A stretch of 64,000 nucleotides of DNA from Frigoribacterium sp. PhB160 (GCF_003751785.1 NZ_RKIE01000002.1:248001-312000); one strand, 5' to 3'; shown: positions 17,602-27,121, counted from the stretch's first letter. Notes: generated from the sequence alone by a model not told the origin. Numbers and translations are program-made.

Positions 17602-18522
17602 ATGGACCAGGCACAGGGCCGTGTCGTCGTCATCGGCGACGCCCTCATCGACGAACTCCGCACCCCCGACGGCTCCGACGACCACGTCGGCGGCGCGGGC
17701 CTCAACGTCGCCGTCGGGCTCGCCCGGCTGGGCGTCCCCACCGTGCTGCTCGCGTCGGTCGGCGACGACGCCGACGGGCGGTCGATCCGGGCCTTCCTCG
17801 CCGAGCACGGCGTCGAGCTGGCCGCCACGGTCAACCCCCTCGGCACCGGGCGCGCGGTCTCCGAACGCGTCGACGGCGAGCCGACCTACGCGTTCAGCGA
17901 CGCCGCGGTCGGCCGCGGCCTCGACTTCTCGGACGAGCAGCGGGCGGCGCTCGCCGTGGCGCCGCTCGTCGCCGTCAGCTCGTACCCGTTCGACGACGCG
18001 CGCCTCACCGAGCGCCTGCTGGCCGAGGTCGGCGCCGAGCCCCCGCGGCTCGTCGTCGACCCCAACCCGCGCCCCGGGTTCCTCCGCGACGCGGCCGCCT
18101 TCGCCGAGGGCTTCGCCCGGGCGGCCGCGGTCTCGCTGCTCGTGAAGATCGGCGAGGACGACGCGGCCCTCGTCGCCGGCACCTCGCTCGAGGGCTGGCA
18201 GGAGGCGTTGCTCGCCGCCGGTGCCGGGGGAGTGCTCGCGACGCGCGGCTCCGCCGGGGCCGAGCTGCAGCTGGCCGGCGGCGAGGTGCTCCACCGCGAC
18301 ATCGCCGTGGCCGACGGGCCCGTCGTCGACACGATGGGCGCGGGCGACGCCACCTTCGCCTCGATCGTCGCCTCGCTGCTCGCGGGGTCGGCGGGATCGG
18401 GGCCGACCGGCGCCTCCGCGCCGGTCCCCACCGACTGGGAGGCGGCACTCACCGACGCCATGCGGGTCGCCGCCGCGACCGTGCGGGCCCCCGGGGCCCT
18501 GCTGCGTCGGCCCGCCGGGTAG
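17602..18522 (+). CDS. PfkB-family carbohydrate kinase
   Basis: This 306-residue ribokinase-like protein has the N-terminal glycine pair in VGGAGLNVAVGLARLG and the C-terminal catalytic signature DTMGAGDATFASIVAS, whose Asp is the catalytic base. The substrate may be fructose, ribose or a related sugar and cannot be told from sequence. TAGGCT lies 6 bases before the ATG, so transcription probably starts at the start codon. Shares a 54-bp divergent promoter region with the ROK kinase. Confidence 0.85.
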   Translation: MDQAQGRVVVIGDALIDELRTPDGSDDHVGGAGLNVAVGLARLGVPTVLLASVGDDADGRSIRAFLAEHGVELAATVNPLGTGRAVSERVDGEPTYAFSDAAVGRGLDFSDEQRAALAVAPLVAVSSYPFDDARLTERLLAEVGAEPPRLVVDPNPRPGFLRDAAAFAEGFARAAAVSLLVKIGEDDAALVAGTSLEGWQEALLAAGAGGVLATRGSAGAELQLAGGEVLHRDIAVADGPVVDTMGAGDATFASIVASLLAGSAGSGPTGASAPVPTDWEAALTDAMRVAAATVRAPGALLRRPAG

Positions 18523-18539
18523 GGGCCGACGCGGCCCGG

Positions 18540-19541
18540 TCAGTCGTGCGACTCGGCGAAGCTGCGGGCCTTGCCCGAGAGATACCAGTGCGAGCGCGGC
18601 CCGGTCTCGACGGGCTGCATGCCGATGACGACCTTGCCGCGCGAGTGCTTCTCGGCGAGGTCGGCGAACGCCTGCTGCACGTAGTCGAACGGGTAGAAGC
18701 CCGAGATGAGCACGCGCACCTTGTGCTCGGCGATGAGCTTCGCCAGGGCCGAGAGGATCATCGCCGGCTCGGCGTCGTCGCGGTCGGCGGTGATGAAGCG
18801 CACCTCGACGTCGAGGCGGTGCTCGCTCGAGCTGAAGCGGCTCGCGGGCACGCCCAGCTCGTCGGCGAGGGCGGGGTTGTCGCCGCCGTGGTTGTCGATG
18901 AACGCGGTGACGGGGCCCTTCGCGGCCTCCTCGATGCGCTCGCGGATGCCCTCGCCGTACGTGACGGGGACGACGCCGATCGAGCGCAGGTAGTCGTGGT
19001 TCCGCTCGCTGCAGGTGCCGATGACCCGGGCGCCGGCCGCGAGGGCGAGCTGGCACTCGATGTGGCCGACGCCGCCGGCCGCGGCGCTGACGACGACGAC
19101 GTCCTCGGCGCCGAGGTGCAGGCCGCGGACGATGTCGTAGGCGGTGGCCCCGGCGAGGAAGAGGCCGCCCGCGACCTCCCACGAGACGTGCGGGGGCTTC
19201 TTGACGACGGCCGTGGCGGGCACCGTCACCCACGTCGCGTGGGCGCCGCCGCCGATCGCGTGGCCGATGACCTCGGCCCCGACCGCGAGGTCGCGCACGG
19301 CCGAGCCGCGCTTCTTGACGATGCCGGCGAAGCACGACCCCTGCCGCGCGGGGAACTCGCGAGGCAGCAGCTCGGCGAAGTCGCCCCGGCGGATGAAGTT
19401 CTCGATGTGGTTGAGGCCCGCCGCCACGACCTCGACGACGACCTCGTCGTCGGCCGGCACCGGCAGCTCCTGCGGCACGAAGTGCAGCTCGTCGACGTCC
19501 CCGTACCGGTCGAACTCGACCGCCCTGCCCGTTCGTGCCAT
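18540..19541 (-). CDS. NADPH:quinone-reductase-like medium-chain oxidoreductase
   Basis: A 333-residue MDR protein without zinc ligands: GroES-like domain (about 10-130, GLNHIENFIRRGDF) and Rossmann domain with SAAAGGVGHIECQLALAAGA. It resembles quinone oxidoreductase/zeta-crystallin-type enzymes that reduce quinones or enones with NADPH. The YLSGKARSF tail is unusual. A GAGG precedes the ATG. It converges on the PfkB gene with an 17-base gap. Confidence 0.85.
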   Translation of the reverse strand: MARTGRAVEFDRYGDVDELHFVPQELPVPADDEVVVEVVAAGLNHIENFIRRGDFAELLPREFPARQGSCFAGIVKKRGSAVRDLAVGAEVIGHAIGGGAHATWVTVPATAVVKKPPHVSWEVAGGLFLAGATAYDIVRGLHLGAEDVVVVSAAAGGVGHIECQLALAAGARVIGTCSERNHDYLRSIGVVPVTYGEGIRERIEEAAKGPVTAFIDNHGGDNPALADELGVPASRFSSSEHRLDVEVRFITADRDDAEPAMILSALAKLIAEHKVRVLISGFYPFDYVQQAFADLAEKHSRGKVVIGMQPVETGPRSHWYLSGKARSFAESHD

Positions 19542-19631
19542 GTCGTGCCTCCTCGCAGCGTGACCTGAGTCTGCTCCCGGGGCGCGGCGGCGGGTCGCGT
19601 GGTTGCTGTGAGTTCGACCGCTCCGACTCGG

Positions 19632-20528
19632 CTAGAGCGCGGAGGCGGGCACGCCGAACGTGTCGCAGGCGGTCGGGCCGCCGGCACGGCCGGTCTCGAA
19701 CCAGCGCTGCCGCTGCTCGGCAGAGCCGTGGGTCCAGGTGTCGGGGTCGACCCGTCCGCCGCCGGCGGCCTGGATGCGGTCGTCGCCCACCGCCGCGGCG
19801 GCGTCGAGCGCGTCGGCGACCTGGGCCTGGGTCACCGGCTCGAGGAACGTGGTGCCCGCGTCGTCGCGCACGGTCGTCGCCGCCCCGATCCATGCCCCGG
19901 CGTAGCAGTCGGCCTGCACCTCGAGGCGCACCGTGTCGGACGCCGGCCCGGTGCCGCTGCGGTCGGCGGCCTCGAACGCGCCGCTCAGCTGCTGCATGTG
20001 GTGGCCCCATTCGTGCCCGACGACGTACATCTGGGCGAGGGGCCCGCCGCTCGCGCCGAACTGCGACCGCAGTTGCTCGAAGAAGTCGGTGTCGACGTAG
20101 AGGGCCTGGTCGGGCGGGCAGTAGAAGGGTCCCGTCGCGCTGGTCGCGCCGCCGCAGCCGGTGTCGACCGACGAGGTGAAGAGGAAGAAGTCGGGGGTGC
20201 GGTAGTCGGCCACGCCGATCTCGGGCGCCGCGCCCGCCCAGTAGGCGTCGAGCGAGTTCGCCGCGCCGACCATGCGGCAGTCGACGTCGGCGTTGGCGTC
20301 GGCGCCGGTCGTGCAGCCGGCGACCGCGGTCGACTCGATCTGCTGGGGCGCGCCGACCGATCCTCCGTCGAGCAGCCCGCTCAGGTTCACGCCGGTGAAC
20401 TGCTGCACCAGCGCGACGACGATGATGCCGACGATGCCCACCCCGCCCGCGGCGATGCCGGTCGTGCGGCCGCGGCCGCGCCGCTTGACCTTGCTGCTGT
20501 CGAGGCGCGCGTCGTCGTTGAAGGACAT
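19632..20528 (-). CDS. YpfJ-family neutral zinc metallopeptidase
   Basis: A 298-residue protein with a basic N-terminus, one membrane segment (about 23-43) and an extracytoplasmic peptidase domain with HEWGHHMQ (HExxH) and a downstream EVQADCYAGAW third-ligand region, the hallmark of the YpfJ/KPN_02809 family. The substrate is unknown. TAGGTT lies 7 bases upstream of the ATG (leaderless). Confidence 0.9.
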   Translation of the reverse strand: MSFNDDARLDSSKVKRRGRGRTTGIAAGGVGIVGIIVVALVQQFTGVNLSGLLDGGSVGAPQQIESTAVAGCTTGADANADVDCRMVGAANSLDAYWAGAAPEIGVADYRTPDFFLFTSSVDTGCGGATSATGPFYCPPDQALYVDTDFFEQLRSQFGASGGPLAQMYVVGHEWGHHMQQLSGAFEAADRSGTGPASDTVRLEVQADCYAGAWIGAATTVRDDAGTTFLEPVTQAQVADALDAAAAVGDDRIQAAGGGRVDPDTWTHGSAEQRQRWFETGRAGGPTACDTFGVPASAL

Positions 20529-20605
20529 GGCTCAGAACCTACGCGACCGGGCCGCCCCGGGGTCCGCGCGGCCCACGACCGACGCGGCCGGAGTCGCGAC
20601 GAGCC

Positions 20606-21031
20606 TCAGCTGCCCTCGCGCTCGCGCTCGGCCCTCAGGGCGGCGCGTCCTGCGTCGCGGTCCTTCACGCGCTGCTCTTCGTCGCGCACCTCGGCCATGT
20701 TCGCGCGCTCGACGACGAGCCACTCGGGCTTCTGCTCGAGCAGCGCCTGGATCTCGGCGGTGGTCAGGGCGTCGTCGACGCCGGCGCGGGCGAGGCCCGA
20801 GATCGTGACGCCGAGCTTCTGGGCCACGACGGGTCGCGGGTGGGGGCCGGTGCGGCGCAGCTCGGCGAGCCACTCGGGCGGGTCGGACTGCAGCGCGGCG
20901 AACTCGTCGCGCGTGATCGGTGCCTGCTGGAACGACTCGGGCGTCGCCGGCAGGTGCACCCCGAGCTTCTTGGCGGCCGTGAAGGGCTTGAGGGTCTGCG
21001 GGGTCTTGCCGTGCGGGGTGTCGTCGCTCAT
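20606..21031 (-). CDS. DUF5997 family protein
   Basis: A 141-residue soluble protein typical of the actinobacterial DUF5997 family: TAAKKLGVHLPATPESF, PPEWLAELRRTGPHPRPVVAQKLGVTI and a charged C-terminal helix. The middle may form a helix-turn-helix-like unit. It is divergent from a LysR-substrate-domain protein, a pairing common in actinobacteria. TACCCT lies 6 bases before the ATG. Confidence 0.8.
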   Translation of the reverse strand: MSDDTPHGKTPQTLKPFTAAKKLGVHLPATPESFQQAPITRDEFAALQSDPPEWLAELRRTGPHPRPVVAQKLGVTISGLARAGVDDALTTAEIQALLEQKPEWLVVERANMAEVRDEEQRVKDRDAGRAALRAEREREGS

Positions 21032-21087
21032 CCGCCCAGGGTACCGGCCCCCGCGGTGCGGGAGCGGGCCACCGGTAGCCTGGGGCG

Positions 21088-21810
21088 ATGACGACCGAGC
21101 CGGCCCGCGCCTCCTTCCGCATCGGGTTCGTGCCCGGGGTGACCCTCTCGAAGTGGTCGCGCCTGTGGGACGAGCGCCGCGCCGACCTGCCGCTCGACGT
21201 CGTCGAGGTCGACGGGCCCGCCCCGCTCGACGCCCTCCGCGGCGACGGCGCCGTCGAGATGCTGCTCGCCCGGCTGCCCCTGCCGACCGGCGACGAGTTC
21301 TCGGCGATCCCGCTCTACGAGGAGCGCATCGTCGTCGTCGTCTCGAAGGACCACCCGGTCGCCGCCCTCGGGAAAGAGGAGGAGGTCTCGGTCGCCGACC
21401 TCGCCGACGAGGCCCGCCACGACCTCGACCCCGCCCTCTCGCTCGCCGACGCCGTCGGGGTCGTCGCCACCGGCGCCGGGGTCGCCGTCATGCCGCAGTC
21501 GCTCGCCCGCCTGCACGGGCAGAAGGGCACGACCCACCGCTTCGTCTCCGACCTCGAGCCGACGACGATCGCGCTGGTCTGGCCCGAGGGGCGCCTCGAC
21601 GACGACATCGACGACTTCATCGGCGTGGTCCGCGGCCGCACCCGCAACAGCAGCCGGTCGAGGAGGCGCGAGGACGACGCGCCCGCCGCCCCGGTCCGCA
21701 AGGGGTCGGCTCCCGACCCGCGGGGCTCGGGCCCGGCGAAGCGCACGCCCACGAAGGGCCGCGGGCCGCAGCGCGGCACCGGCCGCAGCCGCCCCCGCCG
21801 CGGTCGCTGA
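21088..21810 (+). CDS. LysR-type substrate-binding-domain protein lacking the DNA-binding domain
   Basis: A 240-residue protein that starts directly with the periplasmic-binding-like fold of LysR regulators (FRIGFVPGVTLSKW, IPLYEERIVVVVSKDHPVA, GAGVAVMPQSLARL) and has no winged helix. The last 50 residues are an Arg/Pro/Gly-rich basic tail that could bind nucleic acid. It pairs with DUF5997, which might supply DNA binding; that is inference. TAGCCT sits 6 bases upstream of the ATG. Confidence 0.8.
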   Translation: MTTEPARASFRIGFVPGVTLSKWSRLWDERRADLPLDVVEVDGPAPLDALRGDGAVEMLLARLPLPTGDEFSAIPLYEERIVVVVSKDHPVAALGKEEEVSVADLADEARHDLDPALSLADAVGVVATGAGVAVMPQSLARLHGQKGTTHRFVSDLEPTTIALVWPEGRLDDDIDDFIGVVRGRTRNSSRSRRREDDAPAAPVRKGSAPDPRGSGPAKRTPTKGRGPQRGTGRSRPRRGR

Positions 21811-21834
21811 CCGCCCCGGGCTACGCTGACGGGC

Positions 21835-22569
21835 ATGCCCACGAAGACGTGCTCGCTCACCGGCGTCGGCCGCGCCGCCTCCATCGCCCACGGCGTCGCC
21901 CTCGCCCTCGCCGACGACGGCTGGGACCTGGCGATCGTCGCGCTCGAGCCGACCGACGACGTGGCCGCGCTCGCGGCCGAGATCGAGCAGCGCGGCCGCC
22001 GTGCCCTCGTGCAGGTCGGCGACCTCGCCGACCCGGCCGTCCCCGAGCGCCTCGTGGCCGAGGCGACCGCCGAGCTCGGCCCGGTCACGGCGCTCGTGCT
22101 CTCGCACGCGGTGCAGTCCGACTCGACCATCCTCGACACGACGCTCGAGTCGTTCGACCGGCACGTCGCGGTGAACACCCGGGCGGCCTGGCTCCTGATG
22201 AAAGCGTTCGCCGAGCGCCTGCCGCCCGTGGCCGAGCTGGCCGACGGCGCGCGCGTCGTCGCGATGACGAGCGACCACACCGTCGGCAACCTGCCCTACG
22301 GCGCGAGCAAGGGCGCGCTCGACCGCATCGTCATCGCGGCCGCCCGCGAGCTCGCGCCCCTCGGCGTCTCGTCGAACGCGATCAACCCCGGCCCGGTCGA
22401 CACCGGCTGGATGGACGACGAGACCCGCGCGACGCTCACCGCCATGCAGCCCACCGGCCGCCTCGGCACCCCGGGCGACGCCGCGTCGCTCGTGCGGTTC
22501 CTCCTCGCGCCGGAGGGCCGCTGGGTGACGGGCCAGCTGATCGGGAGCGACGGCGGCTTCTCCTCCTGA
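21835..22569 (+). CDS. Short-chain dehydrogenase/reductase
   Basis: A 244-residue SDR with a variant nucleotide motif (TGVGRAASIA in place of TGxxxGxG), catalytic YGASKGA (Tyr-x3-Lys) and INPGPVDTGWM. The C-terminus LIGSDGGFSS is typical of the FabG/enoyl-reductase-like classical group. Substrate unknown. TACGCT lies 7 bases before the ATG, so it is probably its own leaderless transcript despite the 24-base gap from the preceding gene. Confidence 0.85.
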   Translation: MPTKTCSLTGVGRAASIAHGVALALADDGWDLAIVALEPTDDVAALAAEIEQRGRRALVQVGDLADPAVPERLVAEATAELGPVTALVLSHAVQSDSTILDTTLESFDRHVAVNTRAAWLLMKAFAERLPPVAELADGARVVAMTSDHTVGNLPYGASKGALDRIVIAAARELAPLGVSSNAINPGPVDTGWMDDETRATLTAMQPTGRLGTPGDAASLVRFLLAPEGRWVTGQLIGSDGGFSS

Positions 22570-22642
22570 CGGTGTACCCCTCCCGGCGGGGCCGGGGCGG
22601 GTGCGGCGTAGCGTCCAGCGCACCCATCACCGAGGAGGCACG

Positions 22643-22852
22643 ATGACGTTCAGCAAGGGCGACCACGTGACGTGGAACACGCCGCAGGGCGAGACCCACG
22701 GCACCGTCCAGGACAAGCGCGTGAAGGAGTTCGAGTTCGACGGCCAGACCTTCAAGGCCTCGGGCGACGAGCCGTACTTCATCGTCAAGTCCGACAAGTC
22801 CGACGCGGAGGCGGCTCACAAGGAGTCCGCCCTCACCGCGGCGAAGAAGTAG
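22643..22852 (+). CDS. DUF2945/HVA1-type TUDOR-domain small protein
   Basis: A 69-residue protein beginning MTFSKGDHVTWNTPQGETHG, the compact beta-barrel of the hypervirulence-associated TUDOR (DUF2945) family, with a Lys-rich end. Function unknown. A strong GAGGAGG precedes the ATG by 4 bases. The next small gene follows after 11 bases and is probably cotranscribed. Confidence 0.85.
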   Translation: MTFSKGDHVTWNTPQGETHGTVQDKRVKEFEFDGQTFKASGDEPYFIVKSDKSDAEAAHKESALTAAKK

Positions 22853-22863
22853 GGGGGAGCACC

Positions 22864-23103
22864 GTGGCAGACCTGACCGACGTGGCCTGGAACGACGAGG
22901 CCCGAGACAAGATCCTGACGGACGCCGACCGTGTGCTGCAGGAGGCCGTCCGCGACGTGGCCGGCAGCACCGCCGAGGGCACCCCGTGGGAGGACGCCTT
23001 CGCGGCCCTCAACGAGAAGCTCAAGGACCGCTTCATCGACTACGAGCCCGGGCCGGACGTGCGGAAGTACGCCGAGGCCATCGTGCGGGGCGACTACTCC
23101 TGA
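22864..23103 (+). CDS. Small acidic protein of unknown function
   Basis: A 79-residue, largely helical, acidic protein (VADLTDVAWNDEARDKILT...FIDYEPGPDVRKYA). I do not recognise a family. GTG 22864 is preceded by GGGGGAG, and the gene is 11 bases after the TUDOR-domain gene, so the two likely form an operon that ends at the following hairpin. Confidence 0.65.
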   Translation: MADLTDVAWNDEARDKILTDADRVLQEAVRDVAGSTAEGTPWEDAFAALNEKLKDRFIDYEPGPDVRKYAEAIVRGDYS

Positions 23104-23114
23104 CCCGCGCCTCC

Positions 23115-23156
23115 CGACGCCCCGTCCGCCCGCTCTCCGCGGGGGCCGGGGCGTCG
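23115..23156. terminator. Bidirectional hairpin terminator
   Basis: CGACGCCCCG (23115-23124) pairs with CGGGGCGTCG (23147-23156), with a second inner GCCCGC/GCGGG stem. A decamer copy (23105-23114) abuts it. It separates the small-gene pair from the convergent MFS gene. Confidence 0.75.
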
Positions 23157-23178
23157 TCGCGTCCGGGCGCGGGGCGGG

Positions 23179-24429
23179 TCAGGCCTGCAGCGCGTCGACC
23201 TTCCGCACGCGTGGCGTGAGCGCCACCGCGACGGCCACGACGACGACGAGCGCCGCGAGCCCGAGCAGCGTGACCGGCGCCCCGACCGCGCGGGCGACCG
23301 GCCCGACGACGAGCTCGCCCGCCGGCATGCCCGCGAGCGAGGCGAGGGTCAGGCACGCGAAGACGCGGCCGAGGTAGGCGGGCGGCACCTGCAGCTGGAT
23401 CGTCACGTCGAGCGGCACCGTGAAGACCTCGAGGCCGACGCTCGCGACGAAGAGGCCGACGCTCAGCCAGAAGAACCAGTGCAACGGGTCGACGAGCGGC
23501 GGGTCGAGCACCCCCGGCACGTCGACGTGGGCGCCGGCGAGCAGCAGCAGCGGCGCCACGAGCGCGGTGGTCCCGAGGCTCGCGACGGCGAGCCTCAGGC
23601 GCCCGCGCAGCTGACCCGCCCAGACCGCGCCGACCACGAGCCCGAGGGTCTGCACGGCGCCGGCGAGCCCCCAGAGCAGGCGGCCGAACGACTCGTCGGC
23701 GACGAGCGGCCCGAGGATCTGCACCCCGCCCGCGAACGCGAACTGGAAGGCGAAGGCCAGCGTCAGCGTCGCCGTCAGCCAGCGCGAGCGGCCGACGAAC
23801 GCGAGCCCCGACCCGAGGTCGCGCAGCAGCGAGCCCCCGGCGGAGGCGCGGGGCAGCCCCCGGGGCACGCCCCGGAAGACCAACCCCGCCGCCGCGAACA
23901 GCGCCGCGCCGACCGCGAGCCCCACGCCGGTGCCGAGCGTCGCGACGACCGCGCCGCCGAGCGCGGTGCCGACGATGAGGCCGACGTTCATGCTCGTGCG
24001 GGCGAGCACGGTGCCGTCGCGGATCGCGCTCGGCGGGATGACGTCGCGCAGGAGGGCGCTCGTCGCCGGTCCGAAGAAGGCCGCCGCCGCGCCGTTGACC
24101 GCGGCCGCGGCCGCGAGGGCGGCGAGCGTCTCGCGGTCGAGCAGCAGCAGGGTCGCCGCGACGACGAGCGCCGCCGACGACAGGGCCGACGAGGCCACGG
24201 CGACGACCCGCTTGGGCCACCGGTCCGAGAGCGCGCCGCCGACGAGCACGAGCGCGACGTTCGGCACCGAGCGGGCCGCGACGACGAGGGCGACCCCGAG
24301 CGCGTCGGCCCCGAGGTCGATCGCGGCGAAGACGAGGGCGAGCGGGGCGAGCCCGCTGCCGACCCAGGACAGCAGCCGACCGAGCCACAGCGCACGGAAC
24401 GCCGGGATGCGCAGCAGCGACCATCTCAC
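23179..24429 (-). CDS. MFS transporter (enterobactin-exporter/MefA-like)
   Basis: A 416-residue, 12-helix transporter with motif A GGALSDRWPKR between helices 2 and 3 and the conserved FGPATSALLRDVIP stretch of the MFS_3 group (EntS, MefA). Members export siderophores or macrolides. GTG 24429 has TAGGCT 6 bases upstream. It is divergent, by 55 bases, from a TetR gene that may control it. Confidence 0.85.
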   Translation of the reverse strand: MRWSLLRIPAFRALWLGRLLSWVGSGLAPLALVFAAIDLGADALGVALVVAARSVPNVALVLVGGALSDRWPKRVVAVASSALSSAALVVAATLLLLDRETLAALAAAAAVNGAAAAFFGPATSALLRDVIPPSAIRDGTVLARTSMNVGLIVGTALGGAVVATLGTGVGLAVGAALFAAAGLVFRGVPRGLPRASAGGSLLRDLGSGLAFVGRSRWLTATLTLAFAFQFAFAGGVQILGPLVADESFGRLLWGLAGAVQTLGLVVGAVWAGQLRGRLRLAVASLGTTALVAPLLLLAGAHVDVPGVLDPPLVDPLHWFFWLSVGLFVASVGLEVFTVPLDVTIQLQVPPAYLGRVFACLTLASLAGMPAGELVVGPVARAVGAPVTLLGLAALVVVVAVAVALTPRVRKVDALQA

Positions 24430-24484
24430 CGGCGCAGCCTACGCGCGTGACGATGCGGGCCCGCCCCGACCTAGGCTGGCCCCG

Positions 24485-25246
24485 ATGACCCACGAGCCCG
24501 CCGAGCCGACGACGACCCCCGCCGAGGAGGCGCGGGGCGCGTCCGCGAGCCCGCCGGCCGGTCGTCCGGGCCGGTACCGCAAGGGCGTGGCCAAGCGGGA
24601 GGCGATCCTCGACGCCGCGCTGCCGGTCTTCGGCACGGTCGGGTTCCACGGGGCGTCGCTGCGCGAGATCGCCCGGCAGTGCGGGGTCTCGCACCAGTCG
24701 CTGATGCACTACTTCGCCACGAAGGACGAGCTGCTCATGGCCGTGCTCCGCCGCCGCGACGAGCGGCTGCGGCAGCACTTCGACGACGTCGGCGGCATGC
24801 GCCTCGCCGAGCTGGTCAAGCTGGCCGAGTACAACGTCGACGTGCCGCAGGTCATCTCGCTGTTCATCACGGCGTCGGCCGAGGCGACCTCGGGCGACCA
24901 CCCCGCGCACGACTACTACGCCGAGTACTACGACCGCATCATCGCCTCGACCTCGGCCTACCTCGGCGTCGCCGAGCGCCGGGGCTGGCTCCGCGACGGG
25001 TTCACGGCCGAGGCCGCCGCCCGCGTGGTGCTCGCCGTGCAGGACGGCCTGCAGCTGCAGTGGCTCTACCGCCGCGACGTCGTGCACGTGGCCGAGCTGA
25101 TGCGCCTCGTCGTGGCGAGCGTGCTGACGGTGCCCACCGACGAGCTCGACGCCGCCGTGCGGGCCGAGGTCGGGGGGCGGGGCCGGGGCGCGCCTCCCGC
25201 GGGGGAGGGCACGGCGGAGCCCGTGCCGGGTGCTACTTCGCGCTGA
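24485..25246 (+). CDS. TetR-family transcriptional regulator
   Basis: A 253-residue regulator. After a disordered 30-residue start that contains an in-frame decamer (EEARG, 24536-24545), the TetR N-terminal domain reads REAILDAALPVFGTVGFHG, IARQCGVSHQSLMHYF and FATKDELL. The ligand domain follows, with a Gly/Arg-rich tail. It is divergent from the MFS gene and its 3' end overlaps the DrrB-type permease gene by 14 bases, so either transporter may be its target. TAGGCT lies 7 bases before the ATG. Confidence 0.9.
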   Translation: MTHEPAEPTTTPAEEARGASASPPAGRPGRYRKGVAKREAILDAALPVFGTVGFHGASLREIARQCGVSHQSLMHYFATKDELLMAVLRRRDERLRQHFDDVGGMRLAELVKLAEYNVDVPQVISLFITASAEATSGDHPAHDYYAEYYDRIIASTSAYLGVAERRGWLRDGFTAEAAARVVLAVQDGLQLQWLYRRDVVHVAELMRLVVASVLTVPTDELDAAVRAEVGGRGRGAPPAGEGTAEPVPGATSR

Positions 25247-26081
25247 TCCGCTGGAACTTGCGGACGCAGAGCGGCACGAAGACGACCAGCATCACCGCGA
25301 TGCCGATCGCGACCGTGAGGTGCGGGTTCTGCAGGGTCCAGACGTCGGGCACGGGGGTCGTGCCGACGTTGCCGAACGACTCGCGGACGGCCTGCACGAG
25401 CGCCGACACCGGGTTGTACTCGGCGATCACGCGCAGCACGGTCGGCAGGGTGTCGCTCGGCACGAACGCGTTCGAGATGAACGTCAGCGGGAACAGGATC
25501 ATGAAGGAGGCGTTGTTGATCGTCTCCGGGGTCGCCACGCTCATGCCGAGCAGGGCCATGACCCAGCTGAACGAGTAGCTGAACAGCAGCAGCATGCCGA
25601 CGCCGGCGAGGAACTCGGGCGGCGACGTGTTCACGCGCCACCCGACGAGCAGGCCCGTCAGCATCATGATCACCACCGAGATGCCGTTGAGCACGAGGTC
25701 GCTCGCGGTGCGGCCGACCAGCACCGCCGACGGGCTCATCGGCAGGGTGCGGAAGCGGTCGATGATGCCCTCCTTCAGGTCTTGCGCCATCGCGGCGCCG
25801 GAGAAGGTGGAGCCGAAGACGACGGTCTGCGCGAAGATGCCCGCCATGAGGAACTGCGTGTAGTCGGTGCCCTCGACCGCGATCGCCCCGCCGTAGACCT
25901 GGCTGAACAGCAGCACGAACATGATCGGCTGCAGCACGGCGAAGATCAGCATGTCGGGGGAGCGCTTGACCTTGATCAGGTTGCGCTTCGTCACGGTCCA
26001 GCCGTCGGAGGCCCAGGTGCCGAGCCCGGTGTCGGTCGTGGGGACGAGGGTCTGCGTCAGGGCGGTCGCGGTCGCGGTCAT
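25233..26081 (-). CDS. ABC-2 type exporter permease (DrrB-like)
   Basis: A 282-residue permease with six membrane helices; VYGGAIAVEGTDYTQFLMAG and the region before GRTASDLVLNG match DrrB/NodJ-type ABC-2 permeases. Overlaps its ATPase gene by 4 bases (ATGA). The pair probably exports a hydrophobic drug or lipid. Confidence 0.9.
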   Translation of the reverse strand: MTATATALTQTLVPTTDTGLGTWASDGWTVTKRNLIKVKRSPDMLIFAVLQPIMFVLLFSQVYGGAIAVEGTDYTQFLMAGIFAQTVVFGSTFSGAAMAQDLKEGIIDRFRTLPMSPSAVLVGRTASDLVLNGISVVIMMLTGLLVGWRVNTSPPEFLAGVGMLLLFSYSFSWVMALLGMSVATPETINNASFMILFPLTFISNAFVPSDTLPTVLRVIAEYNPVSALVQAVRESFGNVGTTPVPDVWTLQNPHLTVAIGIAVMLVVFVPLCVRKFQRISAK

Positions 26082-27121
26082 CGCCGTGCCTCCTCCGTCG
26101 TGTCGTTCGTGGTCTTGTGCTTCGTCTTCTTCTTGTCGGTCGGGGCGGCGGGGTCGTCGTCGTCGGCGTCCTCGACCGCCTTGCGCCCGGTGAGCTGCAG
26201 GAAGACGTCGTCGAGGGTGGGGCGCCGCATGCCGGCGTCGTGCAGCTCGATGCCGGCCGCGCCGAGGTCGGCGAGCGACCGCTGCAGGGCGGTCGGCCCG
26301 TCGGTGACGGCCACCTCGACCTGGCGGCCGTCGGTGCCGAGCACGGGGTGCCCGTCGCCGTGCCGGCCGAGGATCTCGAGGGCCTGCGCCGCCCGGGCCT
26401 CGTCGACCAGCGCGACGACGAGGCGGTGACCGCCGACCTGGGCCTTGAGCTGGTCGGCCGTGCCCTCGGCGATGACCCGGCCCTCGTCGATGACGGAGAT
26501 GTCGTCGGCGAGCCGGTCGGCCTCCTCGAGGTACTGCGTCGTCAGCAGCACGGTCGTGCCGCCGGCGACGAGCGAGGTGATGATCTCCCAGAGCGCGAGT
26601 CGGCTGCGCGGGTCGAGGCCCGTCGTCGGCTCGTCGAGGAAGAGCACGCGCGGGTTCGTCACGAGCGCCCCGGCGAGGTCGATGCGTCGCCGCATGCCGC
26701 CGGAGAAGCCCTTGACCGGCCGGTCGCCCGCGGCCGTGAGGTCGAAGACGTCGATGAGCTCGCGCGCCCGGTCGCGCGAGACCTTCGCGCCGAGGTGGTA
26801 GAGCCGTCCGATCATGTCGAGGTTCTCGAACCCGGTGAGGTTCTCGTCGACGGCCGCGTACTGGCCCGAGACGCCGATGGTGCGGCGGACGGCCTGCGGG
26901 TCGGCCAGCACGTCGATGCCGGCGATGGCCGCCGAGCCCTCGTCGGGGCGCTCGAGCGTCGTCAGCATCTTGACGGTCGTCGTCTTGCCCGAGCCGTTGG
27001 GCCCGAGCAGGGCCTTCACGGTGCCCTCGGGCACGGTGAGGTCGAGCCCCGTCAGGGCGTGCACCGGCCCCGACTTCGAGCGGTAGGCCTTGGTCAGGCC
27101 GCGAGCCTCGATCATCGCCAT
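26078..27121 (-). CDS. Drug-export ABC ATPase (DrrA-like)
   Basis: The 347-residue ATPase has Walker A GPNGSGKTTT, signature FSGGMRRR, Walker B VLFLDEP and the DrrA-type C-terminal domain (DAGMRRPTLDDVFLQLTG), then a Lys/Asp-rich tail of about 35 residues. The tail differs from most DrrA proteins. ATG 27121 is chosen over the ATG two codons later because GGAGG lies 5 bases upstream. First gene of the two-gene exporter unit. Confidence 0.9.
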   Translation of the reverse strand: MAMIEARGLTKAYRSKSGPVHALTGLDLTVPEGTVKALLGPNGSGKTTTVKMLTTLERPDEGSAAIAGIDVLADPQAVRRTIGVSGQYAAVDENLTGFENLDMIGRLYHLGAKVSRDRARELIDVFDLTAAGDRPVKGFSGGMRRRIDLAGALVTNPRVLFLDEPTTGLDPRSRLALWEIITSLVAGGTTVLLTTQYLEEADRLADDISVIDEGRVIAEGTADQLKAQVGGHRLVVALVDEARAAQALEILGRHGDGHPVLGTDGRQVEVAVTDGPTALQRSLADLGAAGIELHDAGMRRPTLDDVFLQLTGRKAVEDADDDDPAAPTDKKKTKHKTTNDTTEEARR